From NCBI RefSeq assembly GCF_002954775.1, contig NZ_PJME01000033.1, positions 43,711 to 107,710 of the forward strand: a stretch of 64,000 bases of DNA, in the 5' to 3' direction. The position numbers and the translations under genes were made by a program. Numbering within the stretch: the stretch's first letter is position 1; every line of letters begins with the position of its first letter. This DNA is from Streptomyces geranii (lineage in GTDB: Bacteria > Actinomycetota > Actinomycetes > Streptomycetales > Streptomycetaceae). The notes below the pieces were generated by a model, which was not told where the DNA came from, did not search any database, and saw only the letters and a list, made by a program, of their open reading frames with translations. Below, piece after piece: positions 18,301-26,502 of this stretch.

Positions 18301-18722
18301 CGGAACGCAGCGCGGCGAACGGCGGCTTCGGGCTCGGCACGAGCATCAGCGGCGCGTGGACCTTCCGGTCGGGGGAGGTCACGGGCGGACGTACGCCGGT
18401 CGGCCTGTCGGCGTTCGACTTCGCCCCGGCCGTCGACCTGAGCAACACGGGCCGCTCACGGGTCCTGCCGATGCGGCTGGTACGGCAGCCGGGGGCGGCG
18501 GCCTCGGCGGTGCGGTCGGTGGCGGTCGAGGTGTCGTACGACGACGGGGGCAGCTGGCGGAAGGTGCGGCCGGTGAAGGTCGGACGGGACGCGTGGGTGG
18601 TGCCGTTGGCCGGGGGCGGGAAGCCGGTCGCCGGGCGGTATGTGTCGCTGCGGGCGAGCGCCGGGTTCGCGGACGGGGGGACCGTGGAGTACCGGGTGAT
18701 CCGGGGATACCGGCTGGGGTGA
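15348..18722 (+). pseudogene. Secreted subtilisin-family (S8) serine protease interrupted by an in-frame TGA
   Basis: Residues 1-178 encode a signal peptide (about residues 1-30, SRRLSGALVTALLVQGVVAV) and an S8 prodomain-like region. A TGA at 15879-15881 then interrupts the frame. Without any frameshift the next codons (from 15882) continue into a complete catalytic domain. It has Asp in VAVLDTGVDATHPDL, His in GHGTHVASTVAGG and Ser in SGTSMATPHVAGAAA, followed by a long C-terminal region to 18722. The sequence around the stop (TAGAF-stop-DGVTAGG) fits a lost tryptophan codon TGG, which is one base change. Two products are possible: a prodomain fragment and a protein restarting at GTG 15888 without a signal peptide. 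Neither would be a secreted active protease. Alternatives are stop readthrough or a base-call error. Divergent from the LysR gene. Confidence 0.85.
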
Positions 18723-18778
18723 GGGAGGGACGAGGAGAGGTGAGGCAGGGGGCTTCATCGCCGCCGTACGATCTCGCG

Positions 18779-19147
18779 GTGAAGATCTGGACGGAGCCCC
18801 CTGCCAGGACCGACGTCGAAGAGGTCGTCCGCCGCTACTTCGACCTGCTTCGCGCGGGCGCGTTCCCCGAGGCCGAACAACTCGTCGACCACACCTCGCT
18901 CCGGCATGTGCTCAGGGCGCTGTGGACCGGCTCGGCCGGAGCGGACGCCGGTGCGGACGAGTCCTGGGAGCGGGATCTGTCCTGGCTCCGCGAACTCCGG
19001 CTCGGGGACTTCCACTGGGGCGACGCCGGTGGCAGCTTCTACGTCGAGATCGGCTGCCTCGCGCGGACGCTCGACGTGTCCCTGGGCTTCTGGGTCAAGC
19101 CGGTCGACGCGGGCTGGGTCGTCTCGGGGCCGTCCACGCTCTGGTAG
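18779..19147 (+). CDS. Small hypothetical protein, possible SnoaL/NTF2-like fold
   Basis: The protein has about 122 residues from GTG 18779. It opens KIWTEPPARTDVEEVVRRYF, followed by DLLRAGAFPEAEQLVDH, a pattern resembling the first helices of NTF2-like or DUF4878-like proteins. Beta-rich segments (GSFYVEIGCLARTLDVSLGFWV) end the protein. The start is uncertain: GTG 18779 sits just after TACGATCT, which could be the -10 of a leaderless message, while an in-frame GTG at 18740 has GAGGAG upstream. No catalytic motif is evident. It lies 56 bases after the broken protease gene on the same strand. Confidence 0.65.
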   Translation: MKIWTEPPARTDVEEVVRRYFDLLRAGAFPEAEQLVDHTSLRHVLRALWTGSAGADAGADESWERDLSWLRELRLGDFHWGDAGGSFYVEIGCLARTLDVSLGFWVKPVDAGWVVSGPSTLW

Positions 19148-19148
19148 G

Positions 19149-19382
19149 TCAGTCCCACGCGTTGAAGAGGACGCCGCCGAGTGTGGTGACGCCGTAGAGG
19201 CGGAGCTGGCGCCACTCGCCCTGGGTCAGGACCGAGGTGTCGACGTCCGGGAGCGGCAGGGTCAGTCGGGCGCGGTCGAGTACGGCGAACCCGTGGTCGG
19301 CGAAGGCATGGGCCCACGGCGGCGGGGCGAGGAACTCGTCGGTGTACCAGTCGCGGTGTTCCCAGGGAGATCCCGAGGCGGG
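19149..19382 (-). pseudogene. Start-less C-terminal coding remnant
   Basis: On the minus strand, a frame ending at TGA 19151-19149 reads SPWEHRDWYTDEFLAPPPW and then AFADHGFAVLDRARLTLPLP. It ends in LRLYGVTTLGGVLFNAWD. Nearly every third codon position is G or C, as in real Streptomyces genes. No ATG, GTG, TTG or CTG start occurs in frame between the previous stop at 19419-19421 and the motif-bearing part, so the 5' end seems deleted or frame-shifted. It is probably the tail of a decayed gene of unknown function. Confidence 0.5.
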
Positions 19383-19418
19383 CGGCCACGGTCGCCCGCG
19401 ACGGTGGTCTCGGTGTGG

Positions 19419-20462
19419 TCAGCTGCTCGGGACCTCCCGTGATGTGGTCGGCGTGGGGGTCGGGTCCGTGGCCGGGACCCGGCGCCTGCGCCTGCGCTTG
19501 AGGAGTGCCCAGGGGCCCCTCGGGCCGGTCGGCATCGCCGCCGTGACCTCTGTGCCCGCCTCCGAGGCCGCCTCCGCCGCCGCTCGTGCCACCGGCAGGA
19601 AGCCCTCGCGGCGGGAGACGTCCGGGCGCTCCTCCTCCGCCGGCCACAGGCCCAGGGCCGCGCACACCGTCGGGAGGACCGCCATCGCCGCCGTCGCGTA
19701 CCCCTCCGCCGAGGGGTGGTAGTTGTCCGGGCCGAACAGCTCGCGCGGGTTCGCCTCGAACTCGGGGCCCAGCAGGTCGCCCAGCGACACCGTGCGGCCA
19801 CCCTGCTCCACGACCCCGATCGTCTGCGCCGCCGCCAGATGCCGGGACGCCCGCCGGGCCAGCCAGCGCAGCGGCTGCTGGACCTGCTCGACGGTGCCCA
19901 GGTCGGGACATGTGCCCACGACCACCTCCGCACCGGCCGTACGCAGCCGTCGTACCGCCGAGGAGAGGTGGCGGACCGAGCGCGTGGGAGGCATGCGGTG
20001 GGTGACGTCGTTCGCGCCGACCATGATCACGCAGATGTCCGGGACCCAGTCGGACGCCGAGACGGTCAGCGCCACCTGGCGGTCCAGGTCGTCGGACTGG
20101 GCGCCGGGCAGCGCCACGTTCCTCAGCTCCACCGGGCGCTCCGCCACCGCCGCCAGGCCCGACGCGAGCAGCGCGCCCGGGGTCTGACGGGCCCGGTGGA
20201 CGCCCTGGCCGGCCGCCGTGGAATCGCCCAGCAGGACGAGTCGGAGCGGGGGTTCACCGGGGGTGGCGTACCCGCGTCCGTACAGCCCGTCCGCGCTCGG
20301 CGGGTGCGGGCCGCCGCCGTTGCCCACCTGGCGTCTCGCCATCCGTACCTCGGCCAGCACCAGACCCACGGCCGCCGCGCTCACCAGCCCGATCCCGCCA
20401 CCGCCGTACGCAGCGCCGGCCGCGATCCGCCGGGCCACCCTTGCCCTGGACATGCTCGTCAT
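19419..20462 (-). CDS. Membrane-anchored or secreted SGNH/GDSL hydrolase
   Basis: The protein has 347 residues. A basic N-terminus and one hydrophobic segment (residues about 12-36, GIGLVSAAAVGLVLAEV) suggest export with an uncleaved anchor. SGNH blocks are visible: block I LVLLGDSTAAGQG with the nucleophilic serine, a glycine in LPGAQSDD, block III VGANDVTH with the Asn of the oxyanion hole, and block V DNYHPSAEGY with the catalytic histidine. Substrates are likely ester-linked lipids or acetylated polysaccharide; the family is too broad to be specific. ATG 20462 follows GAGGAGGTGGCGG; a second in-frame ATG lies three codons on. The C-terminus is a very basic Arg-rich tail. It is divergent from the cystathionine beta-synthase gene. 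Confidence 0.88.
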   Translation of the reverse strand: MTSMSRARVARRIAAGAAYGGGGIGLVSAAAVGLVLAEVRMARRQVGNGGGPHPPSADGLYGRGYATPGEPPLRLVLLGDSTAAGQGVHRARQTPGALLASGLAAVAERPVELRNVALPGAQSDDLDRQVALTVSASDWVPDICVIMVGANDVTHRMPPTRSVRHLSSAVRRLRTAGAEVVVGTCPDLGTVEQVQQPLRWLARRASRHLAAAQTIGVVEQGGRTVSLGDLLGPEFEANPRELFGPDNYHPSAEGYATAAMAVLPTVCAALGLWPAEEERPDVSRREGFLPVARAAAEAASEAGTEVTAAMPTGPRGPWALLKRRRRRRVPATDPTPTPTTSREVPSS

Positions 20463-20612
20463 GCGTCGCCGCCACCTCCTCGTAGCCGTACAACCACTCC
20501 TTGCCCCGAACAGGCCGTCCGCCAATCGCGGCGTGAGGTGAATGCCGAGGCGGAGCCTTAGGCTGGCCGCACCAATGACAACCACATTTATGTGCGGCAA
20601 CCGGAGACAACG

Positions 20613-22004
20613 GTGCAATTCCACGACTCGATGATCAGCCTCGTCGGCAACACCCCGCTGCTGAGGCTCAACAGTGTGACCGCGGGCATCCAGGCGACCG
20701 TCCTCGCGAAGGTCGAGTACTTCAACCCCGGCGGGTCCGTGAAGGACCGCATCGCCCTGCGCATGATCGAGGCGGCGGAGGCGAGCGGGGAGCTCCGGCC
20801 CGGCGGCACGATCGTCGAGCCGACCAGCGGAAACACCGGTGTCGGGCTGGCCATCGTGGCCCAGCAGAAGGGGTACAAGTGCATCTTCGTGTGCCCCGAC
20901 AAGGTCTCCACCGACAAGATCAACGTGATGCGCGCGTACGGTGCCGACGTCGTCGTCTGCCCCACCGCCGTCGACCCCGAGCACCCGGACTCGTACTACA
21001 ACGTGTCCGACCGGCTGGTGCGCGAGACGCCGGACGCCTGGAAGCCCGACCAGTACTCCAACCCGCACAACCCCCTCTCGCACTATCACTCCACCGGCCC
21101 CGAGCTGTGGGAGCAGACCGAGGGGCGGATCACCCACTTCGTGGCCGGTGTCGGCACCGGCGGGACCATCTCCGGGACCGGGCGGTATCTGAAGGACGCC
21201 AGTGACGGACGCGTCCAGGTCGTCGGCGCCGACCCCGAGGGGTCCGTGTACTCCGGCGGCTCCGGGCGGCCCTACCTCGTCGAGGGCGTGGGCGAGGACT
21301 TCTGGCCCAGCGCCTACGACCGGACCGTCGCCGACGAGATCGTCGCCGTGTCCGACAAGGACTCCTTCCAGATGACCCGGCGGCTCGCCAAGGAGGAGGG
21401 CCTGCTGGTGGGCGGCTCCTGCGGGATGGCCGTCGTCGCCGCGCTGCGGGTCGCGGAGCGGCTCGGGCCGGACGATGTGGTTGTCGTTCTCCTTCCTGAC
21501 AGCGGGCGCGGGTACCTCAGCAAGATCTTCAACGACGAGTGGATGGCCGACTACGGCTTCCTGGAGGACACCGGCCCCTCCGCCCGGGTCGCCGACGTCC
21601 TCGAATACAAGGAGCACGGCCGCATCCCCACCCTCGTCCACATGCACCCCGACGAGACCGTCGGCCAGGCCATCGAGGTGCTGCGCGAGTACGGCGTCTC
21701 GCAGATGCCGATCGTGAAGCCCGGCGCCGGTCACCCGGACGTCATGGCGGCGGAGGTCGTCGGGTCGGTCGTCGAACGCGAGCTGCTCGACGCCCTGTTC
21801 ACCCAGCGGGCCTCCCTCGACGACCCGCTGGAGAAGCATGTGTCGGCGCCGCTGCCGCAGGTCGGCTCCGGCGAACCGGTCGCCGACCTGATGTCCGTAC
21901 TGGGCGTCGCCGACGCGGCGATCGTGCTGGTCGAGGGCAAGCCGACCGGTGTCGTCAGCCGGCAGGACCTGCTGGCCTTCCTGGCCAAGGGCGGCAAGCA
22001 GTAG
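20613..22004 (+). CDS. cbs: Cystathionine beta-synthase
   Basis: This PLP enzyme of reverse transsulfuration condenses serine (or O-acetylserine) with homocysteine to give cystathionine. It has 463 residues. The N-terminal PLP domain carries the lysine in NPGGSVKDRIA (about residue 44), the PLP-phosphate/substrate loop TSGNTG, and the glycine-rich phosphate cradle GVGTGGTISGT. The C-terminal half (residues about 335-463) is a pair of CBS domains (VLREYGVSQMPIV, LMSVLGVADAAIVLV), the usual regulatory Bateman module. GTG 20613 was chosen because GGAG lies 7-10 bases upstream and the product begins with the family sequence QFHDSMISLVGNTPL; an in-frame GTG at 20592 adds seven unconserved residues. 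Single gene. Confidence 0.93.
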   Translation: MQFHDSMISLVGNTPLLRLNSVTAGIQATVLAKVEYFNPGGSVKDRIALRMIEAAEASGELRPGGTIVEPTSGNTGVGLAIVAQQKGYKCIFVCPDKVSTDKINVMRAYGADVVVCPTAVDPEHPDSYYNVSDRLVRETPDAWKPDQYSNPHNPLSHYHSTGPELWEQTEGRITHFVAGVGTGGTISGTGRYLKDASDGRVQVVGADPEGSVYSGGSGRPYLVEGVGEDFWPSAYDRTVADEIVAVSDKDSFQMTRRLAKEEGLLVGGSCGMAVVAALRVAERLGPDDVVVVLLPDSGRGYLSKIFNDEWMADYGFLEDTGPSARVADVLEYKEHGRIPTLVHMHPDETVGQAIEVLREYGVSQMPIVKPGAGHPDVMAAEVVGSVVERELLDALFTQRASLDDPLEKHVSAPLPQVGSGEPVADLMSVLGVADAAIVLVEGKPTGVVSRQDLLAFLAKGGKQ

Positions 22005-22414
22005 CGAACGTCCGGTGAACGGGGCGTGGCGGAACGGAACTTGCGGTGTCCGCCGCGATGTCCCGGCCTGCTTCCTCTCGGGTTCCGCTCGGCTTCCGGG
22101 CGGATTCCCTCTCGGACCGAGACTTCGTGGAAGTGGTACGAGGGCGTCACGTCCGCGCAGCACACGCTTAACACGAGTCCGGCAGATTAGTGGGTGTCGG
22201 CAGGGCGGGAGCGGCTCCCCGCCCAGGCCGGCAACCGAACGGCGTCACGGACCTCCGGAGCGGCTCCCGGACCTCCACCGACGCCTAGGACGCGCCAGCC
22301 CGGCCCTGACCCGGCCCGCGTCCCTCGCGGGGACCGCCGTCGTCCCGCCCTCCCGGCAACGGGGGGTGCGGCGGTCCCCGCGCATAGCTTTTTCTGGACG
22401 CGTCCCAGGGAGTG
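22005..22414. other. Spacer without recognisable gene
   Basis: This 410-base GC-rich spacer lies between two convergent genes. I see no tRNA, clear intrinsic terminator or coding bias that stands up on either strand. A T-rich tract AGCTTTTTCTGG lies at 22386-22397. Confidence 0.4.
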
Positions 22415-22864
22415 TCAGTCCTCCCACTTGTCGCTGCCCTTGCCGCCCCTCCGGTGGTGCTGCCCGAACATCCACGCCGAACTGCGCGCCGCCTGGACCG
22501 CGTTGACACCCACGATGCCCACCCAGGCGACCAGCAGGCCGGGGAGGCCCGCGCCGCCGACGCCGATGCCGGACAGGGGTATCGCGACGATCAGCGAGAC
22601 GATGCCGAAGCCGAAGCGCTCGCCGAAGGTGTCGGTGGATTTCGGGCCGCGCGAATCGCGCGCCACCACCATCTGCTGCTCGGCGAGCTGCCGCCGCACC
22701 CGGCGCTCCACCGAGCTGTCGATCCGCTGGTCGACCTTCTCCAGGAACGAGTCGACCAGCGCGGACTCGTACTCGTCGCCCAGCTCCCTGCGGGCCTGCA
22801 AGGTGGCGTTCAGCTCTTTCTTCAGGTCGGCGTCGTGCGCCCCCGTCGTGTCCATACCGGTCAT
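22415..22864 (-). CDS. Conserved hypothetical membrane protein
   Basis: The protein has 149 residues from ATG 22864. The N-terminal part (residues about 8-75) is charged and helical (DLKKELNATLQARRELGDEYESA). Two hydrophobic segments follow: FGIVSLIVAIPLSGIGVGG and LPGLLVAWVGIVGVNAVQAA. The C-terminal tail is short and basic (HHRRGGKGSDKWED). The layout suggests a cytosolic helical domain ahead of a two-helix membrane hairpin. Similar proteins are widespread in Streptomyces without known function. A frame extending further upstream to 22900 has no ribosome-binding site. Confidence 0.78.
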   Translation of the reverse strand: MTGMDTTGAHDADLKKELNATLQARRELGDEYESALVDSFLEKVDQRIDSSVERRVRRQLAEQQMVVARDSRGPKSTDTFGERFGFGIVSLIVAIPLSGIGVGGAGLPGLLVAWVGIVGVNAVQAARSSAWMFGQHHRRGGKGSDKWED

Positions 22865-22969
22865 GCACACCACGGTAGAGAAACCGCGCCCGACCGGCAC
22901 TGGGGATAGCCCCCCTGTTGCCCCTGGGCCGGCCCCTAGGGGACCGCCGACGGGACACCCGCAGGGTGC

Positions 22970-23917
22970 CTACTTCGTCAGGCCCTTCTCCTTCGCGTAC
23001 GCGTTCGCCACGTCCTCCGGGTCCTTCTTGTCCTTGTCCACCTCGCGGTTCAGCTCGGTGAGGTCGGCCGTCGTCAGGACGTTGCCCAGTTCCGCGAGGG
23101 CCTTGCGGACCTTGGAGTCGGCCTTGCGGTCGGCGATCAGGGGGACGATGTGCTGGCCGGGGATCAGGTTCTTGGGGTCCGTCAGGATCACCCAGCCGTT
23201 GTCGAGGATGTCGGTGTCGGTGGTGAACATGTTCGCCACGTCGACATCCCCCTTCTTCAGCGCGCCCTTGACCAGCGGACCGGACGAGTCGAGCGACTTG
23301 AACTCCTTGAACTCGACCCCGTACACCTCCTTGAGGCCCACCACGCCCACCTCGCGCGTCTTCACCTCCGCCGCCGCGCCGATGACCAGCTTGCCGTTCT
23401 GCTTCTTCAGGTCGGCCAGCGAGGTCAGGCCGTACTTCGTGGCCGTCTCGCGGGTGACGACGAAGGCGTCCGAGTCCTCGGCCATGCCGTACGGGAGCAC
23501 CTGGAGGCCCGCCGGGAGGGCGATGGTCAGGGCGTTCTGCATCTCGCCCTCCTCCGTCGCCGTCGCCTTGGGGGCCACGTAGTGCAGCAGGGCGCCCTGG
23601 TACTCGGGGAGGAGGTCGATGTCGCCGCTCTTCATCGCGGGGATGAGGATCTCGCGGCTGCCCAGGTTCGGGCGGACCTTCGTCTTCACACCCGCCGCGC
23701 CCAGTACCGCCGCGTAGAGGTAGCCGAGCACCTGGTTCTCGGTGAAGTTGGCGGTGCCTATGGTGAGGCCGCCCGCGCTGGAGCCGCTGCCCCCGCCGGA
23801 GCTGCCGGAGCCCTCGTCGAGGGAGGTGATGCCGCCGGCGCACGCGGCGAGGGCGGGGACGGAGGCGGCTGCGAAGAGGCCGCCGAGGAGGGCACGTCGG
23901 TTCATCGGAAGGGCCAT
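22970..23917 (-). CDS. OpuC-type quaternary-amine ABC transporter substrate-binding lipoprotein
   Basis: This is an exported solute-binding protein of the OpuAC family (glycine betaine, choline, carnitine, and in some lineages ergothioneine). It has 315 residues from ATG 23917, which follows AGGAGTT. The signal sequence RRALLGGLFAAASVPALAAC ends in the lipobox LAAC, so it should be lipid-anchored. A Gly/Ser linker follows, then the mature domain beginning LTIGTANFTENQVLGYLYA and containing DIDLLPEYQGALLHY. It is last of a four-gene operon with two permeases and an ATPase upstream. The ligand-binding aromatic cage cannot be assigned from sequence alone, so betaine against a trimethylated histidine is undecided. 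Confidence 0.92.
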   Translation of the reverse strand: MALPMNRRALLGGLFAAASVPALAACAGGITSLDEGSGSSGGGSGSSAGGLTIGTANFTENQVLGYLYAAVLGAAGVKTKVRPNLGSREILIPAMKSGDIDLLPEYQGALLHYVAPKATATEEGEMQNALTIALPAGLQVLPYGMAEDSDAFVVTRETATKYGLTSLADLKKQNGKLVIGAAAEVKTREVGVVGLKEVYGVEFKEFKSLDSSGPLVKGALKKGDVDVANMFTTDTDILDNGWVILTDPKNLIPGQHIVPLIADRKADSKVRKALAELGNVLTTADLTELNREVDKDKKDPEDVANAYAKEKGLTK

Positions 23918-23975
23918 CGGAAGAACTCCTGGGCGGTTCGGGTCACGCGGGGCGGTGGGCACGCGGGGCGGGTGA

Positions 23976-24638
23976 TCAGGCGGGGCGGTGGCGGAAGAGG
24001 AAGCGCTGGACGCCGGAGAGGGCCAGGTCGAGGGTGATGGCGACCACGGCGACCAGCACCGCGCCGCCCATCACCTGGACCAGGTCGCGCTGGGCGAGGC
24101 CGTCGAAGACGTAGCGGCCGAGGCCCCCGAAGGAGACGTACGCGGCGATGGTGGCCGTGGCGACCACCTGGATCAGTGCCAGGCGCAGGCCGGTCATGAT
24201 CAGCGGGAGTGCGAGCGGCAGTTCGATCTGGAAGAGGACCTGGTGCCAGCGCATGCCCTGGCCGCGTGCCGCGTCCTTCACGTCCGGGTCGACTGCGGTC
24301 ATACCGGCGTACGTGTTCGTGACGATGGACGGGACCGCGAGGGCCACGAGGGCGATGTACACCGGCCACATCGAGAGACCGCTGGCCAGGAAGACGAGGA
24401 CGACCAGGCCGACCGTGGGCAGGGCGCGGCCGAAGGAGGCCAGGTTGATGGCGATGAACGCGCCCCTGCCCGTGTGGCCGATGAGCAGGCCGAGCGGGAG
24501 GCCGATGGCCGTCGCGATGAGGGTGGCGAGCAGCGAGTACTGGAGGTGCTCGGCGAGGCGGTGCGCGATGCCGTCGTAGCCGGACCACTGGTCGCCGCTG
24601 GTCAGCCAGGCGCCGAGATCCTTGAAGAGTTCGTACAT
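23976..24638 (-). CDS. OpuC-type ABC transporter permease
   Basis: The protein has 220 residues with five or six membrane segments. The binding-protein-dependent transport EAA-like loop is AARGQGMRWHQVLFQIELPLALPLIMTG, with the G spaced as expected to contact the ATPase. It is one of two permeases in this operon, the usual arrangement for OpuC/OsmU importers, which use two distinct membrane subunits. Its start lies one base from the stop of the upstream permease gene, so translation is probably coupled. Downstream, 58 bases separate it from the lipoprotein gene. Confidence 0.92.
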   Translation of the reverse strand: MYELFKDLGAWLTSGDQWSGYDGIAHRLAEHLQYSLLATLIATAIGLPLGLLIGHTGRGAFIAINLASFGRALPTVGLVVLVFLASGLSMWPVYIALVALAVPSIVTNTYAGMTAVDPDVKDAARGQGMRWHQVLFQIELPLALPLIMTGLRLALIQVVATATIAAYVSFGGLGRYVFDGLAQRDLVQVMGGAVLVAVVAITLDLALSGVQRFLFRHRPA

Positions 24639-24639
24639 G

Positions 24640-25281
24640 TCAGGCTCGCCGCCTCGTCCACGGAGTGAGTGCGTACTGGACGGCGACCAGCAGCGCGTCC
24701 GCGACCACCGCGAGGAGCAGCGTGAGGACCACGCCCGCGATCACCGGGGTCGGGAAGTTGCGCTGGAAACCGTCCGTGAACAGCTGGCCGAGGCCGCCGT
24801 CGCCGATGTAGGTCGCGACCGAGACCAGCGAGATCGACATCACCGTCGCGATCCGGACACCCGCCATGATCACCGGGAGGGCGAGCGGGAGTTCGACCGT
24901 GAGGAGGGTGCGCAGCGGGCGCGTGCCCATCGCCTTGGCCGCCTCCTTCGTCTTCACCGGCACCGAGTCGAGGCCCTCGACCGTGTTCCGCAGCAGCACG
25001 ACCAGCGTGTAGACGGTCAGACCGATCACGGTGGTGGTGCGGGTCAGACCGCTGACCGGCAGCAGGAGGACGAAGATCGCGATCGACGGGATCGTGAAGA
25101 GGACGTTGGAGAGACCGAGCAGGAAGCCGCGCAGGGGGCGGACCCGGTGTGCGATCACGGCCAGCGGGAGAGAGATCAGGAGGCCGAAAAAGACCGCTGA
25201 GAGGGCCGCCTGGAGGTGGGAGACCGTGAGGGTGGTGAGGTCGTCGGTGTGGTCGCCGATCCACGACCAGTCGATGGTCAT
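24640..25281 (-). CDS. OpuC-type ABC transporter permease
   Basis: The second membrane subunit has 213 residues from ATG 25281, which overlaps the ATPase stop as ATGA. Hydrophobic segments include ALSAVFFGLLISLPLAVIA, VLFTIPSIAIFVLLLPV and VIAGVVLTLLLAVVADALLV. The ATPase-contact loop is KTKEAAKAMGTRPLRTLLTVELPLALP. The segment VATYIGDGGLGQLFTDGF is characteristic of OpuBB/OpuCB-type permeases. It forms a heterodimeric channel with the neighbouring permease for import of a quaternary amine. Confidence 0.92.
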   Translation of the reverse strand: MTIDWSWIGDHTDDLTTLTVSHLQAALSAVFFGLLISLPLAVIAHRVRPLRGFLLGLSNVLFTIPSIAIFVLLLPVSGLTRTTTVIGLTVYTLVVLLRNTVEGLDSVPVKTKEAAKAMGTRPLRTLLTVELPLALPVIMAGVRIATVMSISLVSVATYIGDGGLGQLFTDGFQRNFPTPVIAGVVLTLLLAVVADALLVAVQYALTPWTRRRA

Positions 25282-26360
25282 GCCTCGACCTGGGCTTCCG
25301 CAGGTACGGAGGCCGCCGTCTGGGCTTCTGCCCGGGCTGCCACGTGGGCGCGGCCCGCGTGTGCGTGGATGTCGTCCCGGGACGAGACGCCGGTGAGGGT
25401 GCCCGCCGCGTCGACGCGGGCTGTCAGCCCGGTGGGGGAGGCGACCGACTCGTTGAGCGCCGCGAGCAGCGAGTCGCTGTCGCGCAGCGGTCGTACGGGG
25501 ATCTCGGTGCCGTCGGCCGCCGCGTGCCAGTGCAGCGGCTTGCGGGCCTCGTCCAGTACGAGGGTCCAGGCGCCGCCCTCCGGGGCCGGGCCCTGCGGGA
25601 CGTCGGCGAGGGTCTTCAGCGAGAGCAGCTTGAGGCCGCGCTCGGCGCCGAGGAAGTCGGCGACGAAGTCGTCGGCCGGGCGGGCGAGCAGCTCGGCGGG
25701 GGTCGCGCACTGGACGAGGTGGCCGCCGGTGCGGAAGATCGCGATCTGGTCGCCGAGCCGCACGGCCTCGTCCACGTCGTGCGTGACGAAGACGATGGTC
25801 TTGTTCAACTCCTTCTGCAGGCGCAGGAGTTCGTCCTGGAGCTGGGTGCGGACCACCGGGTCGACCGCGCCGAACGGCTCGTCCATGAGGAGGACGGGCG
25901 GGTCGGCGGCGAGGGCGCGGGCCACGCCGACGCGCTGCTGCTGGCCGCCGGAGAGCTGGTGCGGGTACCGCTTGCCGGCGTCGGCGGCGAGGCCCACGGT
26001 CTCCAGCAGTTCGGCGGCGCGGGCGCGGGCCTTCTTCCGGCCCCAGCCCAGCAGCAGGGGTACGGTCGCGATGTTGTCGAGGACCGTGCGGTGCGGGAAG
26101 AGGCCGGACTGCTGGATGACGTACCCGATGGATCGCCGCAGGTCGGCGGCGTCCTGCTGGAGGACGTCCTTGCCGTTCACCTGGATCGTGCCGGAGGTCG
26201 GATCGACCATCCGGTTGATCATCCGCAGGGTGGTCGTCTTGCCGCAGCCGGAGGATCCGACGAGCACGGTCACGCCGCCTTCCGGCATCCGGAGCGAGAG
26301 GTCGTGGACTGCGGTGGTGCCGTTCGGGAAGCGCTTGTGGACCGCGTCGAACTGGATCAT
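25278..26360 (-). CDS. OpuC-type ABC transporter ATP-binding protein
   Basis: This is the first gene of the importer operon. It has Walker A VGSSGCGKTTT near residue 35, the signature LSGGQQQRVGVARALAADP, Walker B VLLMDEPFGAVDP and the H-switch VTHDVDEA. A C-terminal extension of about 120 residues resembles the single or paired CBS-type osmosensory domain of OpuA/OpuC ATPases. Two starts are possible. ATG 26360 (MIQFDAVHKRFPNG) is the family start with AAGGGA upstream. ATG 26393 has GGAG eight bases upstream but adds eleven residues, the third of which is a TTA leucine that would need bldA. A promoter read from the same region starts transcription close to 26404, which slightly favours 26360. 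Confidence 0.9.
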   Translation of the reverse strand: MIQFDAVHKRFPNGTTAVHDLSLRMPEGGVTVLVGSSGCGKTTTLRMINRMVDPTSGTIQVNGKDVLQQDAADLRRSIGYVIQQSGLFPHRTVLDNIATVPLLLGWGRKKARARAAELLETVGLAADAGKRYPHQLSGGQQQRVGVARALAADPPVLLMDEPFGAVDPVVRTQLQDELLRLQKELNKTIVFVTHDVDEAVRLGDQIAIFRTGGHLVQCATPAELLARPADDFVADFLGAERGLKLLSLKTLADVPQGPAPEGGAWTLVLDEARKPLHWHAAADGTEIPVRPLRDSDSLLAALNESVASPTGLTARVDAAGTLTGVSSRDDIHAHAGRAHVAARAEAQTAASVPAEAQVEA

Positions 26361-26410
26361 GGGGTGTCCCTTGCCGGGCCTGTATAACGTCATGCAGAGT
26401 TCTCCGTGTC

Positions 26411-26439
26411 TGAATAGATTGTCAATGCCCTGGTGTTAA
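26411..26439 (-). promoter_or_regulatory. Candidate promoter of the OpuC-type operon
   Basis: On the minus strand TTAACA (26439-26434) and TATTCA (26416-26411) are separated by exactly 17 bases, resembling a housekeeping sigma promoter. The predicted transcript starts 10-15 bases before the upstream ATG. Confidence 0.45.
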
Positions 26440-26447
26440 TCCGAGGT

Positions 26448-26482
26448 AACGGACGTCCGGTAAGCAAGATCGAACGTCCGTT
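26448..26482. promoter_or_regulatory. Inverted-repeat operator candidate between importer and lyase genes
   Basis: AACGGACGT (26448-26456) is perfectly complementary to ACGTCCGTT (26474-26482), separated by 17 bases. The left copy contains the palindrome GGACGTCC. The site is shared by both divergent transcripts and lies 21 bases before the lyase start. The RpiR-type regulator encoded after the lyase is the obvious candidate ligand (inference). Confidence 0.5.
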
Positions 26483-26502
26483 TTGAGGGGAGTCTGCGCC
26501 TT

